Positions 15,794 through 23,742 of a stretch of DNA of 35,247 nucleotides are shown piece after piece. The stretch spans positions 1-35,247 of the forward strand of contig NZ_FOXE01000023.1 of assembly GCF_900115635.1 (NCBI RefSeq). Direction: 5' to 3'. The position numbers and the translations under genes are program-made. The notes beneath the pieces are model-generated. The model made no database searches and was not told where the DNA came from. It was given only the letters and a program-made list of their open reading frames with translations. This DNA comes from Oscillibacter sp. PC13 (GTDB lineage Bacteria > Bacillota > Clostridia > Oscillospirales > Oscillospiraceae). The first letter of the stretch is position 1, and each line of letters opens with the position of its first letter.

Positions 15794-16726
15794 GTGGAGC
15801 AGCAGGTTTGGGATGTACTGATTGTGGGCGGCGGCCCGGCGGGATATGCCGCGGCGCTATACTGTGCGAGGGCGGGACTTTCCGCACTGGTACTGGAGAG
15901 CACGGCAATAGGCGGACAGCTGAGCACCACTGAGGAAGTGGACAATTATCCGGGGATTGCGGAAACCGTGATAGGAATCGAACTGGCTGGACAGATGCAG
16001 CAGGGCGCTGCCCGGTTTGGTGCGGAAACGAGATTTGCACAGGTAACGGCCCTGGAACTAGGGGGGCTCCTAAAAAAGGCGAAGACGGCCGACAGTACGC
16101 TAACAGGGCGGACAGTTATTTATGCTGCTGGAGCAGGCCCCAGAACACTGGATGTACCGGGAGAGACAGAACTGCGCGGCAGGGGAGTCAGTTACTGCGC
16201 TGCCTGTGATGGAGCTTTTTTCCGGGGGAAAACCGTGGCGGTGCTGGGCGGAGGGAACTCTGCCGCGGCAGAGGCCCTCACTCTGGCACGGTTGTGCAAA
16301 CGGGTGTATTTGCTTCACCGCCGGGATACCATGCGGGTGGAGAAGAGCTACCTGCAAGCCCTTGAACAGGCGCCAAATCTCACATTCTGCTGGAATGCCA
16401 GGATAGAGAAAATTTTAGGGGAACAGATGGTAACAGGGATTCTCTATCGTGATCTTATTATGGATCAAACGCAAGCACTTTCTTGCGACGGCGTCTTTGT
16501 TGCCATTGGCCGCAAGCCGAGTACGGAACTCCTCACCGGGCAGGTGACACTGGATACACATGGCTATATCCTGGCGGATGAGACTACCCGGACCAATCTG
16601 CCTGGTGTATTTGCGGCAGGGGATGTCCGGGCCAAGCCTTTGCGGCAAATTGTAACGGCGGCTGCAGACGGCGCTGTGGCGGCTCACTTTGCGGAAGAGT
16701 ACTTGGCAGGACTGCGTATCTCTTAA
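15794..16726 (+). CDS. trxB: thioredoxin reductase
   Basis: A 310-residue FAD- and NADPH-dependent enzyme that reduces thioredoxin. It has an N-terminal FAD fold (VGGGPAGYAAALYCARAG), the redox-active pair C135-A-A-C138 in SYCAACDGAFF at the same positions as in the E. coli enzyme, an NADPH fold (VLGGGNSAAAEAL) with HRRDTMR for the 2'-phosphate, and the final FAD motif GVFAAGDVR. The GTG start at 15794 follows AGGAGG with 6 bases of spacing. An upstream open stretch of 42 codons covers the promoter and is not part of the protein. It is monocistronic, divergent from rubrerythrin, and ends at a bidirectional terminator shared with the zinc-lipoprotein gene. A second reductase for a thioredoxin-like protein cannot be excluded. 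Confidence 0.92.
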   Translation: MEQQVWDVLIVGGGPAGYAAALYCARAGLSALVLESTAIGGQLSTTEEVDNYPGIAETVIGIELAGQMQQGAARFGAETRFAQVTALELGGLLKKAKTADSTLTGRTVIYAAGAGPRTLDVPGETELRGRGVSYCAACDGAFFRGKTVAVLGGGNSAAAEALTLARLCKRVYLLHRRDTMRVEKSYLQALEQAPNLTFCWNARIEKILGEQMVTGILYRDLIMDQTQALSCDGVFVAIGRKPSTELLTGQVTLDTHGYILADETTRTNLPGVFAAGDVRAKPLRQIVTAAADGAVAAHFAEEYLAGLRIS

Positions 16727-16772
16727 TAAAAAAGCGGGAGACACAGAAGCTGTGCCTCCCGCTGTGTATTTT
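16727..16772. terminator. bidirectional terminator between trxB and the zinc-lipoprotein gene
   Basis: AGCGGGAG-A-CACAG (16733-16746) pairs with CTGTG-C-CTCCCGCT (16750-16763), with one A-C mismatch. T-rich sequence (GTATTTTTG) follows on the plus strand, and CTTTTTTATT follows on the minus strand. Confidence 0.85.
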
Positions 16773-16788
16773 TGCACTGGCAGCACTG

Positions 16789-17766
16789 CTAATCCATAGC
16801 AGTGCGCAAGGTTTCCAAATTTTGCGCCATCAGCGAGACATATGTTGCGCCGGAGTCTAATTCCGATTGGGATACATTATGGCAGGTGTGGAATAACGCC
16901 GTTTGGGAACCGGTAGCTTCCGCAATGCTGTCTGCTACCAGGTGGTTGGAAAATTCAATATAGTAAATAGTGGACAGATGCTCTGCTTCTGCCTTATCTA
17001 TCAAAAAGGCGATGGTGGCGGCAGAGGGTTCTGTCTGTGTACTGCAGCCCGGAAATGCGGCGTAGTAATGGATGTCATATTCCTCCGCAAAGTACCGCAG
17101 GGGAAACCGGTCTCCAAACAGCATTGTTCGATTGGAACAATTGGCAAAGAAATCTGCGAATGCATCATCCAGAGATTCGATTTCTGCGGCATAGCGTTCG
17201 GTGTTTGCCTCATATTCGGCAGAATGGGAGGCATCCAATTCCATAAGCGCTGCTCCGATGGCCCGGGTGATTAAAGCGGCGTTGCGGGGAGAAGTCCAAA
17301 CATGCTCGTCATATTCTTTGACGGCGCCCAGATCGTGGTGATCGCCTTCCGACTCGTGGGTGTGGCCGGGTTCTTCCGCCATGCCCTCCACGGTTTCCTC
17401 TTCAAGCGGCTCCACACAGTCGATCATTTTCATTGCCGTACCCTTCAGATCGACTGCTCCCAGAATTGTCTCCACCCATGCGTCGGATTCGCCGCCCAGA
17501 TACAAAAAAAGGTCACAGTCCTGTACAGACAACATATCGGCTGGGGTTGGCTCATAAGAGTGGCTCTCAGCCCCGGGAGGCAGCAGGAGGGATACATCCG
17601 CATATTCACCGCCCACAGCTCTGGCGAAATCATAGGCGGGGAAAACAGTGGCTACGATTTTAAGAGAATCGCGTTCTGCGCTCGTGGGAGCGGGAGGCTG
17701 AGAACAGCTCGTTAGCAGGAGGAAGGATAAGAGAAAAAGGAAAGATCTGAAAAAACGTTCTTTCAA
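16789..17766 (-). CDS. zinc-type metal ABC transporter substrate-binding lipoprotein
   Basis: A 325-residue cluster A-I (ZnuA/AdcA-like) lipoprotein. The signal peptide ends in the lipobox LTSC with Cys21. The mature N-terminus VATVFPAYDFARAVGGEYA and LLPPGAESHSYEPTPADM supply the first metal histidine. A His-rich acidic loop (GHTHESEGDHHDLG) follows, then EHVWTSPRNA, and a late YYIEFSNHLVADSIAEATG segment. The TTG start at 17766 is preferred: AAAGGAG lies 9 bases upstream and gives a clean signal peptide (KERFFRSFLFLLS). The ATG at 17802 would fall at the transcription start and on the operator. No permease or ATPase gene is adjacent, so partners must be encoded elsewhere. Zinc is the likely metal because of the His loop; manganese is less likely. 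Confidence 0.87.
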   Translation of the reverse strand: MKERFFRSFLFLLSFLLLTSCSQPPAPTSAERDSLKIVATVFPAYDFARAVGGEYADVSLLLPPGAESHSYEPTPADMLSVQDCDLFLYLGGESDAWVETILGAVDLKGTAMKMIDCVEPLEEETVEGMAEEPGHTHESEGDHHDLGAVKEYDEHVWTSPRNAALITRAIGAALMELDASHSAEYEANTERYAAEIESLDDAFADFFANCSNRTMLFGDRFPLRYFAEEYDIHYYAAFPGCSTQTEPSAATIAFLIDKAEAEHLSTIYYIEFSNHLVADSIAEATGSQTALFHTCHNVSQSELDSGATYVSLMAQNLETLRTAMD

Positions 17767-17786
17767 GACAAATGGCTCCTTTGATT

Positions 17787-17801
17787 TGAGAATGGTTTTC
17801 A
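17787..17801 (-). promoter_or_regulatory. Fur/Zur-type 7-1-7 operator
   Basis: TGAGAAT-G-GTTTTCA is an inverted repeat with the 7-1-7 layout of Fur-family boxes; the half sites match TGATAAT at six and five of seven bases. It covers the predicted transcription start of the zinc-lipoprotein gene, so metal-dependent repression is likely. Which Fur-family protein binds cannot be told. Confidence 0.5.
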
Positions 17802-17808
17802 TATTTGG

Positions 17809-17837
17809 AGAATACCATATTGAAGGCAGAAATGCAA
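17809..17837 (-). promoter_or_regulatory. promoter of the zinc-lipoprotein gene
   Basis: On the minus strand, TTGCAT (17832-17837) and TATTCT (17809-17814) are separated by 17 bases. Transcription would start near 17802, next to the Fur-like box. Upstream, 17841-17930 on the minus strand contains a short frame ending DYFTAEELHTLQRKLCD, perhaps a remnant gene tail; I cannot identify it. Confidence 0.6.
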
Positions 17838-18037
17838 GCTAATCACAAAGTTTTCTCTGGAGCGTGTGAAGCTCCTCTGCGGTGAAGTAATCGATAAGAG
17901 AAAAAATTGGGCGCTTCCATAAAGGAGCGGCTTATTTTTTGTTGTCGGTTGACCTGCATTTTGACCTGTACCTTTTAAAAAATCAGGTCGTATTTTGCCC
18001 TTTTTATGGAGCGAATTTTGCAAATTGCGAAAAAGAA

Positions 18038-18412
18038 AAATCCCTCAAAGCCTTGCGGCTTTGAGGGATTTGCTGAAACGGGTGGACAGTTTCGAGGACC
18101 GCCCCAAGTCTGCACCCAAACCCAAATCGCAACCCAGCACAAGCAGGTCCGGTTTGGAAAGGAGCCGCGACAAAATGAGTGAGAGGTGACTTTTGTAAAA
18201 AAAGTCGCCGCGAACGATATGACGTCTGCGGCGACGTGGAGCGGGTGGATAGGTTTAAGGGCACACAGGTCCTGGGGCCCCGCACAGCGGGGCGGCGCTT
18301 TTGCGCCGTACAAGCGTTTTGGGCCGGCGGCCCAAAACCTTGGCGCAGGGCGGATTTATTTCGCCCGAGCAGTGCAATCAAAGAGGTGGAGGCGACTTTC
18401 AGACGCCGGAAC
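18038..18412. repeat. array of consecutive hairpins next to a tRNA operon
   Basis: A gene-free stretch dense in palindromes: AAATCCCTCAAAGCC/GGCTTTGAGGGATTT (18038-18071), GGTGACTTTT/AAAAGTCGCC (18185-18209), GTCGCCGC/GCGGCGAC (18204-18235, sharing GTCGCC with the previous one), GCCCCGC/GCGGGGC (18277-18293), CGGCGC/GCGCCG (18293-18308), GTTTTGGGCC/GGCCCAAAAC (18316-18338) and GGGCG/CGCCC (18348-18366). The first would terminate minus-strand transcription. The open frames across it run into antisense tRNA and are probably not genes. I believe similar tRNA-linked sequence recurs in related gut Firmicutes, but that is from memory. Confidence 0.65.
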
Positions 18413-18453
18413 CCAAAAAGAAGGACACGCTTTTAGCGTGTCCTTCTTTTTGG
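18413..18453 (-). terminator. terminator of the five-tRNA operon
   Basis: A perfect 19-bp stem (18413-18431 with 18435-18453; core AAGGACACGCT/AGCGTGTCCTT) with a three-base loop. Read on the minus strand it ends in CTTCTTTTTGG, immediately after tRNA-Lys and overlapping its CCA end. Confidence 0.88.
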
Positions 18454-18526
18454 TGACCCGGCGGGGATTCGAACCCCGGACCCACTGCTTAAAAGGCAGT
18501 TGCTCTGCCGACTGAGCTACCGGATC
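18451..18526 (-). tRNA. tRNA-Lys (TTT)
   Basis: The acceptor stem is GATCCGG/CCGGGTC with discriminator A and encoded CCA. The anticodon loop CTTTTAA between ACTGC/GCAGT gives TTT, and the T arm contains GGTTCGAATCC. It is the last gene of the minus-strand tRNA operon. Confidence 0.95.
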
Positions 18527-18568
18527 GTAAAACTCATCATCGCGCCACACTGCCGGCGCATGAAAAAA

Positions 18569-18643
18569 TGGCTGGGACGGCTGGACTCGAACCAGCGGAT
18601 GAGGGAGTCAAAGTCCCTTGCCTTACCACTTGGCGACGCCCCA
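18569..18643 (-). tRNA. tRNA-Gln (TTG)
   Basis: The acceptor stem TGGGGCG/CGTCCCA starts with the U1-A72 pair typical of tRNA-Gln; CCA is encoded. The anticodon loop CTTTGAC between AGGGA/TCCCT gives TTG. It is followed by a 42-base spacer to tRNA-Lys. Confidence 0.95.
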
Positions 18644-18693
18644 ATGTGGAAGGGAACAGGGAATCGGGGGTAACCCCGATCCCCTGTTTTGTC

Positions 18694-18770
18694 TGGGGTG
18701 GGTGATGGGACTCGAACCCACAACACCTGGAACCACAATCCAGTGCTCTGCCAATTGAACTACACCCACC
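18694..18770 (-). tRNA. tRNA-His (GTG)
   Basis: It carries the extra G at position -1 opposite C73, diagnostic of tRNA-His. The acceptor stem is GTGGGTG/CACCCAC with encoded CCA, and the anticodon loop TTGTGGT between CTGGA/TCCAG gives GTG. The spacer to tRNA-Gln holds an imperfect AACAGGG.ATCGGGG/CCCCGAT.CCCTGTT hairpin, which may be a processing or attenuation element. Confidence 0.95.
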
Positions 18771-18817
18771 ACATATTAAAAAATTAAAACGACCAACATT
18801 GCTCCAAGGAGGAAAGT

Positions 18818-18894
<77 letters not shown>

Positions 18895-18902
18895 AAATTT
18901 GT

Positions 18903-18977
18903 TGGAGCAGGTGACGAGAATCGAACTCGCATCCCCAGCTTGGAAGGCTGGTGCCCTGACCATTGTGCTACACCTGC
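18903..18977 (-). tRNA. tRNA-Gly (TCC)
   Basis: The acceptor stem is GCAGGTG/CACCTGC, discriminator T, CCA encoded. The anticodon loop CTTCCAA between CCAGC/GCTGG gives TCC. It is the first gene of the operon, only 8 bases before tRNA-Arg. Confidence 0.95.
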
Positions 18978-19009
18978 GTGTGCCCTCCGTAGAAATTGTC
19001 AGCTTGGAT

Positions 19010-19038
19010 ATGATAACATGAATCCAAATTACTGTCAA
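19010..19038 (-). promoter_or_regulatory. promoter of the five-tRNA operon
   Basis: On the minus strand a consensus TTGACA (19033-19038), a 17-base spacer and TATCAT (19010-19015) lie about 33 bases before tRNA-Gly. Confidence 0.85.
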
Positions 19039-19068
19039 GCATCAAAAGGTTTTTCTTCATAAAAATTT

Positions 19069-19722
19069 CTATTCTTTCCTGCAAAAAGAGCATATTTCCA
19101 CAAATGCATCAAACAGATTTTGCCCATTGGCTGCACCCGCCTTGGCAAACTTCCCACGCAGCCGTTCCGGATGCCATTGAACCGCCCAAATTGGAAGGGA
19201 GCGGTGGTAAATGGCCTCCACTGTTCCATCCGATGCCCACTGCGCGGCCAATAATCCGTTTCCAAGGCGGCCGACGGCCTGATGATGCGCACTGTTGACA
19301 ATTGACGTTCTACCCCATAAATTTATTGGATTAGAACTTGCCGCTACTATTTGATGAAGTCTGTCAATACCAGCGACATCACTATGACCGGGCAAATCCT
19401 GAACCAACGTACCGTTAAAAAACACATTTATGACCTGCATTCCCCTGCAAATGCCTAAAACCGGTTTGTTGGACAATGTGAAATGTTTTAACAATTCCCA
19501 TTCGGCCCGATCCCGTTCTGGTTCCAGGCCGCGGGATGATGTATTTTCCTGACCATACCGCCACGGCTCCAAATCTCCGCCGCCAGGCAGCAACAACCCG
19601 CTGCAATGAATTGCATCTGGAATTTTATCCGAAAAATAAACGCATCCGTGAGCTGCTTCTACTGCTGCCCGATAGTTTTCATATCGCGCTTGGGAACCCC
19701 ACAAAAAAATTTTGGGTGTCAT
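19069..19722 (-). CDS. class I glutamine amidotransferase-like peptidase C26
   Basis: A 217-residue enzyme of the gamma-glutamyl-gamma-aminobutyrate hydrolase (PuuD-like) group, which cleaves gamma-glutamyl amide bonds. The catalytic triad is visible: nucleophile Cys92 in the elbow LGICRGMQVINV, and His184 and Glu186 in AVQWHPER. The oxyanion region LLLPGGGDLEPWRYG and the NSAHHQAV segment also match. The ATG at 19722 follows GTGAGG with 9 bases of spacing; a TTG seven codons earlier is less likely. No polyamine or glutamylation genes are nearby, so the substrate is open. An 8-bp inverted repeat (19779-19786 and 19811-19818) upstream may be its operator. Confidence 0.88.
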   Translation of the reverse strand: MTPKIFLWGSQARYENYRAAVEAAHGCVYFSDKIPDAIHCSGLLLPGGGDLEPWRYGQENTSSRGLEPERDRAEWELLKHFTLSNKPVLGICRGMQVINVFFNGTLVQDLPGHSDVAGIDRLHQIVAASSNPINLWGRTSIVNSAHHQAVGRLGNGLLAAQWASDGTVEAIYHRSLPIWAVQWHPERLRGKFAKAGAANGQNLFDAFVEICSFCRKE

Positions 19723-20055
19723 ACCACTGGTCCTCACTTTCAATTTTTCCCGCAGGGTTTACAGCACTGTAATAAAAGTTCCGCATGCGGGTTTGTGCTC
19801 ATAATAGCATATGCGGAATGAACAGGCACCGTTGATGAAAGCATGTTTAAAAATCTGTTTGCTGCTTTACCGGGACTTGCATCCGGAGAAAAAATGTGTC
19901 ATAATAATATTCACGCTGCGTGTAATCGTGTAGAGCCAGCCATTTGTTTGCAGAGTTGGTACTTGGGTGGAAATACTTGCAGCTGTTTGAACGATGTGAA
20001 ATGAAGCTATAAATACCATAAAATGTAAGATTTTGCATTTTTTAAGGAACATTTT

Positions 20056-20146
20056 GGAGATGTACCCAAGTGGTTGAAGGGTCCGCACTCGAAATGCGGT
20101 AGGCCGTGAAAGCGGTGCGAGAGTTCGAATCTCTCCATCTCCGCCA
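20056..20146 (+). tRNA. tRNA-Ser (CGA)
   Basis: A class II tRNA with acceptor stem GGAGATG/CATCTCC, long variable arm and encoded GCCA. The anticodon loop CTCGAAA between CCGCA/TGCGG gives CGA, reading UCG. A possible promoter is TTGAAC, 17 bases, TAAATA about 40 bases upstream. The remaining DNA between 19745 and 20055 holds no gene I can support. Confidence 0.95.
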
Positions 20147-20185
20147 AAAAGAAAGGCACGACATATGTCGTGCCTTTCTTTTTGG
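20146..20185 (+). terminator. terminator of tRNA-Ser (CGA)
   Basis: A 38-base perfect palindrome, AAAAAGAAAGGCACGACAT then ATGTCGTGCCTTTCTTTTT, begins at the last A of the CCA end and closes in a T run. It could also work on the opposite strand. Confidence 0.9.
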
Positions 20186-20413
20186 GTTTTACTCCCCTTG
20201 GTCACTTCATCCTTTAAGGCACCCAAATGCAGACAAAAACTCATGCGCTCACGGACGCAATAAAGCAGTAGTTTGTCAAATGGTGCTCGATGGATCCTGC
20301 GCAGAATGAGTGCGATTACAAAAAAGAGGAAATCTTGAAAAAAACCTATCAATATGTGTCTCTTTGTGGTGTAATTTGTGAAACACAAAGCGGCGAGTGA
20401 AAAATCCATGGAT

Positions 20414-20476
20414 GTAGCAGATGCGTTCGTGTGAGCTAAGCGCGAACTTGCGCTCCTGCTACCTGTATGCAGGAGC
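20414..20476 (+). promoter_or_regulatory. structured leader with alternative helices before the polysaccharide operon
   Basis: GTAGCAG (20414-20420) can pair with CTGCTAC (20456-20462), enclosing GTTCG/CGAAC (20425-20429 and 20443-20447). The competing helix GCTCCTGC (20452-20459) with GCAGGAGC (20469-20476) uses the same bases. It ends 15 bases before the ribosome binding site of the lipoprotein gene. This has the shape of a switch, but matches no riboswitch class I know. No convincing promoter was found in 20186-20413, which otherwise holds nothing I can name. Confidence 0.35.
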
Positions 20477-20501
20477 AATACAGCCAAGCGAGGGAGATAG
20501 C

Positions 20502-22616
20502 ATGAGGAAATTGGATTGGATTGATATGAAAAGGTGCCTTGTCATCTTGCTGGCTTGGTTAATCATGCCGCTTGTCGGTTGCGCTGCAAAAGAGCCGGAT
20601 GCAGTACAGCCGGACGAGCCAATTGCCATTGTGCAGGGCAAAGAATTCTGCATCCAAAACAGCACGGGCGAATATGAGCCGATGTTTTTAAACGGTGTGA
20701 ACATCGGAGCGTCTAAACCTGGGTATTTCCCTGGCGAATTCGGTATCACAGAGGAAGACTACAGCCGCTGGTTTCAGGAAATCAGCGAAATGAATGTCCG
20801 AATTCTCCGTGTTTATGTGAGCCAGATGCCGGCTTTTTATGATGCGTTGAAAGCGTTCAATACCAAGGCCCGGCAGCCACTTTACCTGATTCAGGGTGTT
20901 TACATGAATGAAGAACTGATTGCACAGTACAGCGACGCCTTTGGCGGCGCCGGCGCGATTCAGGATTCGTTCTATTCAGATATCCAAAAGGCTGTTGATA
21001 TCATTCACGGAAATGCGGATATCGAAAAACTGCCTGGAAACGCTGGAGGCATCTACACCTCGGATATCTCTCAGTGGGTAATCGGCTGGATTTTGGGCGT
21101 GGAATGGTCATCGGACTTTGTGATCGGCACCAATACCGCCCACCCCGATCAAACAGCCTTTGAAGGTGCTTATGTCCGCACGGAGAATGCCTCCCCCTTT
21201 GAGGTATTTCTTGCCGGCGCGGCTGAAACGACCATTTCGTATGAGATGGAGCGGTATGGGCGGCAGCGGCCGGTGGCCTTGAGCAACTGGTGCACCACGG
21301 ATCCGCTGACACACCCCAACGAGCCGAATCCCGAGATGGAGGATGCCGTATCCGTTGACCCGGAGCATATCTTGGCCACCGATTCTTTCAAGGCGGGGTT
21401 CTTTGCCTCCTACCACGTCTACCCCTATTACCCGGAATTCCTTAGCTATGACACGAAATATCTGGACGGAGGAACCCCGTATCTGTCTTACCTGACTGAA
21501 CTGAACGGGCACCACACCATGCCGGTACTCATCTCGGAGTACGGAATTCCTGCCTCTCGCGGGATTGCCCACGCAAATGCAGTCACTGGGATGTCCCAGG
21601 GACATGCCGATGAGGTACAGCAGGGAGAGTGGTTGATTTCCTTGAATCAGGACATCAGGGCCTCCGGCTGTGCGGGCGGGCTGATCTTCTCTTGGCAGGA
21701 CGAATGGTTCAAACGATGTTGGAACAGCATGGAGTATGAAAATCCCGACCGCCGTCCCTACTGGCTGAATGTAGAGAGCCCCGAATCCTGCTTTGGCTTG
21801 CTGGCCTTCGACCCAAGTGAGAAGGAGCTGGCGGTCAAGCTGGATGGTAATTCTTCCGAGTGGGAGGAAGAGGAGCTTGTTATTGAACATGACGGGCTCC
21901 GCATTTCTGCAAAATCGGATGCTGCCTATCTCTATCTTATGGTAGAAGGGGAGCGTTACGACTTTGCGCGGGACACTTTGTATGTGCCGCTGGATGTACT
22001 GAGCGGACAGGGAAGCACCAAGTACGGCAATCTTTCCTTTGCGGACGGCGCAGAATTCCTCCTTCGCCTCCATGGCCCGGAGGACAGCGCCCTTTTGGTA
22101 GATGCTTACTATGATGTATTCCAGTATGACTATGCCGCGGTACACGACTTCTTCCTGCCTGTACTTGGGCGGAACGAAAAAGATTCCGGATGTTTTGACC
22201 GCATCTACCTTGCTATGAACCGTCCGCAGTATCTTCCGGAAACCGGCGTGACCACAGAGTTTGAGCGTTTTGAGACCGGCGCACTTCACTATGGGAATGG
22301 AGACCCCGAAAGCCCCTACTATGATTCGCTGGCCGATTTCTGCACAGATGGCAACTGCATTGAGATTCGCCTGCCTTGGATGCTGCTGGGCTTTATGGAT
22401 CCATCTCAGAAGCAGGTTATGGGGGATTTCAACACATTAAACGCGATTGAGGGCGTTTCAGCTGATGGGGTGCGGATCGGCATATGCCAATCAGACAGCC
22501 GGAACGAGACGCCGATGGAACTGTATACCTGGGAGAACTGGGACATGCCGCAGGTTCATGAACGGCTGAAGCAGTCCTATCATATCCTTCAGAATTACTT
22601 CGCTGAGAACAAGTGA
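20502..22616 (+). CDS. lipoprotein glycoside hydrolase-like protein with CBM9-like domain
   Basis: A 704-residue surface lipoprotein. The signal peptide ends in lipobox LVGC with Cys27. Residues about 60-440 resemble a clan GH-A (GH2/GH5-like) TIM barrel: FLNGVNIGASKPGYFP, RILRVYV, then GWILGVEW with candidate acid/base Glu201, YHVYPYYPEF, and PVLISEYGIP with candidate nucleophile Glu346. The C-terminal part (from about 445) resembles a CBM9-like beta sandwich, with KLDGNSSEWEEEELVIEH and SDAAYLYLMVEGE. The ATG follows GAGGGAGATAGC. The HEAT-repeat gene follows 13 bases later and then a family 2 synthase, so it likely trims, transfers or anchors the polymer they make, outside the membrane. 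Substrate and catalytic activity are inferred, not shown. Confidence 0.75.
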   Translation: MRKLDWIDMKRCLVILLAWLIMPLVGCAAKEPDAVQPDEPIAIVQGKEFCIQNSTGEYEPMFLNGVNIGASKPGYFPGEFGITEEDYSRWFQEISEMNVRILRVYVSQMPAFYDALKAFNTKARQPLYLIQGVYMNEELIAQYSDAFGGAGAIQDSFYSDIQKAVDIIHGNADIEKLPGNAGGIYTSDISQWVIGWILGVEWSSDFVIGTNTAHPDQTAFEGAYVRTENASPFEVFLAGAAETTISYEMERYGRQRPVALSNWCTTDPLTHPNEPNPEMEDAVSVDPEHILATDSFKAGFFASYHVYPYYPEFLSYDTKYLDGGTPYLSYLTELNGHHTMPVLISEYGIPASRGIAHANAVTGMSQGHADEVQQGEWLISLNQDIRASGCAGGLIFSWQDEWFKRCWNSMEYENPDRRPYWLNVESPESCFGLLAFDPSEKELAVKLDGNSSEWEEEELVIEHDGLRISAKSDAAYLYLMVEGERYDFARDTLYVPLDVLSGQGSTKYGNLSFADGAEFLLRLHGPEDSALLVDAYYDVFQYDYAAVHDFFLPVLGRNEKDSGCFDRIYLAMNRPQYLPETGVTTEFERFETGALHYGNGDPESPYYDSLADFCTDGNCIEIRLPWMLLGFMDPSQKQVMGDFNTLNAIEGVSADGVRIGICQSDSRNETPMELYTWENWDMPQVHERLKQSYHILQNYFAENK

Positions 22617-22629
22617 AGGAGGAAGAGTC

Positions 22630-23742
22630 ATGTATTATCAAGAAGTTATACAGCAAATTGTCGATTGGATGCTCCAAATCATGGCGGGACTTTTAATTGT
22701 TTTTACACTTGTTCTGGTTGCGCTTCACTTTGTTATCAATGCAACGCAGGCACGAATGCAGCGAATTAAGCGGCAGGTTCTATATCTAATTAACGCCAAT
22801 GCAAAGATTGAATATCTGCGGGGGGAGATATACAACGTTGCAAACACACCTGAAAAGCATGCATCACTGCGGGGGATTCATGGGATCCGTTCTCAGCGTG
22901 GAGTACAGGTCTTGGAGATGGTGTCCCGCGAGCTCAATTCTCAGCAGGTAAACGCGCTCCGAGTTGCTGTTGAAGCAGATTGGTATTCTGCATATCTGCG
23001 AAAAAAACTGAAAAGCGGAGCCTTGGACACTGTCTTGCTGATAACAAAGCTGATTGGGCAATTGCAAATCCCCGGCTATACATCCGATATCGAAAAAAAC
23101 TTCATGCGATGGCCGAAAGATGCGATGGTTCAGGAAATCGGACTTTTGACTCTGTTTATGCTGGGACAGCGGGAGCAAGTGATTCGACTGCTCTCTGATC
23201 CGCAGTTCCGTATTTTGCTCTCCTTTCGTACTTTACACGAGCTGTTTCTCCATTACCATGGGGATTGCGCTGAATTCTATAAGATGCTTTTTCCAAAAGC
23301 CCAAGATCAGTATGTGCGGCGGGCCTGTATCCGGGGTATCAAGGATAATAACTGTGAAGAACTGTGTGAAATGATTCTGCCTGAGCTGTCATCCCCACAC
23401 ATGAATGTACGGCTGGAGGCAATGCGGACATTGGGCAGGCTTGGCTACACACCAGCTGCCGGAACTATTCGGGAGTTGACCCGACACGAAGCATGGGAAG
23501 TTCGCTGCGCGGCGGTGGATGCGTTGGCTTCTCTGGACTGTGAGGGCTGCTATGACACGATTCTGCAGTGCCTTTATGACCGGGTATGGTGGGTGCGGTT
23601 TCACGCAGCAGAAGCATTGGCTGCACTGCCGTGCCGGGATACTCTGCTTTCGGATGTGCGGACCAGTGGCGACCGTTATGCGCAAGAGATGCTTCAATAT
23701 GTCATTGAGCGGGATGAGATTTTGGCGGGAGGAGTTGCTTAA
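22630..23742 (+). CDS. membrane-anchored HEAT-repeat protein
   Basis: A 370-residue protein with one transmembrane segment near residues 13-37 (MLQIMAGLLIVFTLVLVALH) and a long cytosolic part. The C-terminal 140 residues contain HEAT-type helical repeats: NVRLEAMRTLGRLGYTPAAG, then WEVRCAAVDALASLDC, then WWVRFHAAEALAALPC. The middle region is helical and unassigned. It has no catalytic motif and probably acts as a scaffold for the glycosyltransferase. The ATG follows AAGGAGGAAGAGTC. Its stop overlaps the start of the glycosyltransferase gene (TAATG), so the two proteins are likely made in fixed ratio and may form a complex. HEAT proteins beside family 2 synthases do occur in Firmicutes, but I know of no studied example. 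Confidence 0.82.
   Translation: MYYQEVIQQIVDWMLQIMAGLLIVFTLVLVALHFVINATQARMQRIKRQVLYLINANAKIEYLRGEIYNVANTPEKHASLRGIHGIRSQRGVQVLEMVSRELNSQQVNALRVAVEADWYSAYLRKKLKSGALDTVLLITKLIGQLQIPGYTSDIEKNFMRWPKDAMVQEIGLLTLFMLGQREQVIRLLSDPQFRILLSFRTLHELFLHYHGDCAEFYKMLFPKAQDQYVRRACIRGIKDNNCEELCEMILPELSSPHMNVRLEAMRTLGRLGYTPAAGTIRELTRHEAWEVRCAAVDALASLDCEGCYDTILQCLYDRVWWVRFHAAEALAALPCRDTLLSDVRTSGDRYAQEMLQYVIERDEILAGGVA

Noticed and set aside
18004..18515. Several frames through the hairpin chain into tRNA-Lys
   Set aside because: They contain antisense or sense tRNA sequence (TRRGFEPRTHCLKG type) and palindromes, not a protein family.
21108..22289. A 393-codon minus-strand frame in the lipoprotein gene
   Set aside because: Shadow of the coding strand; composition is not protein-like and there is no start signal.
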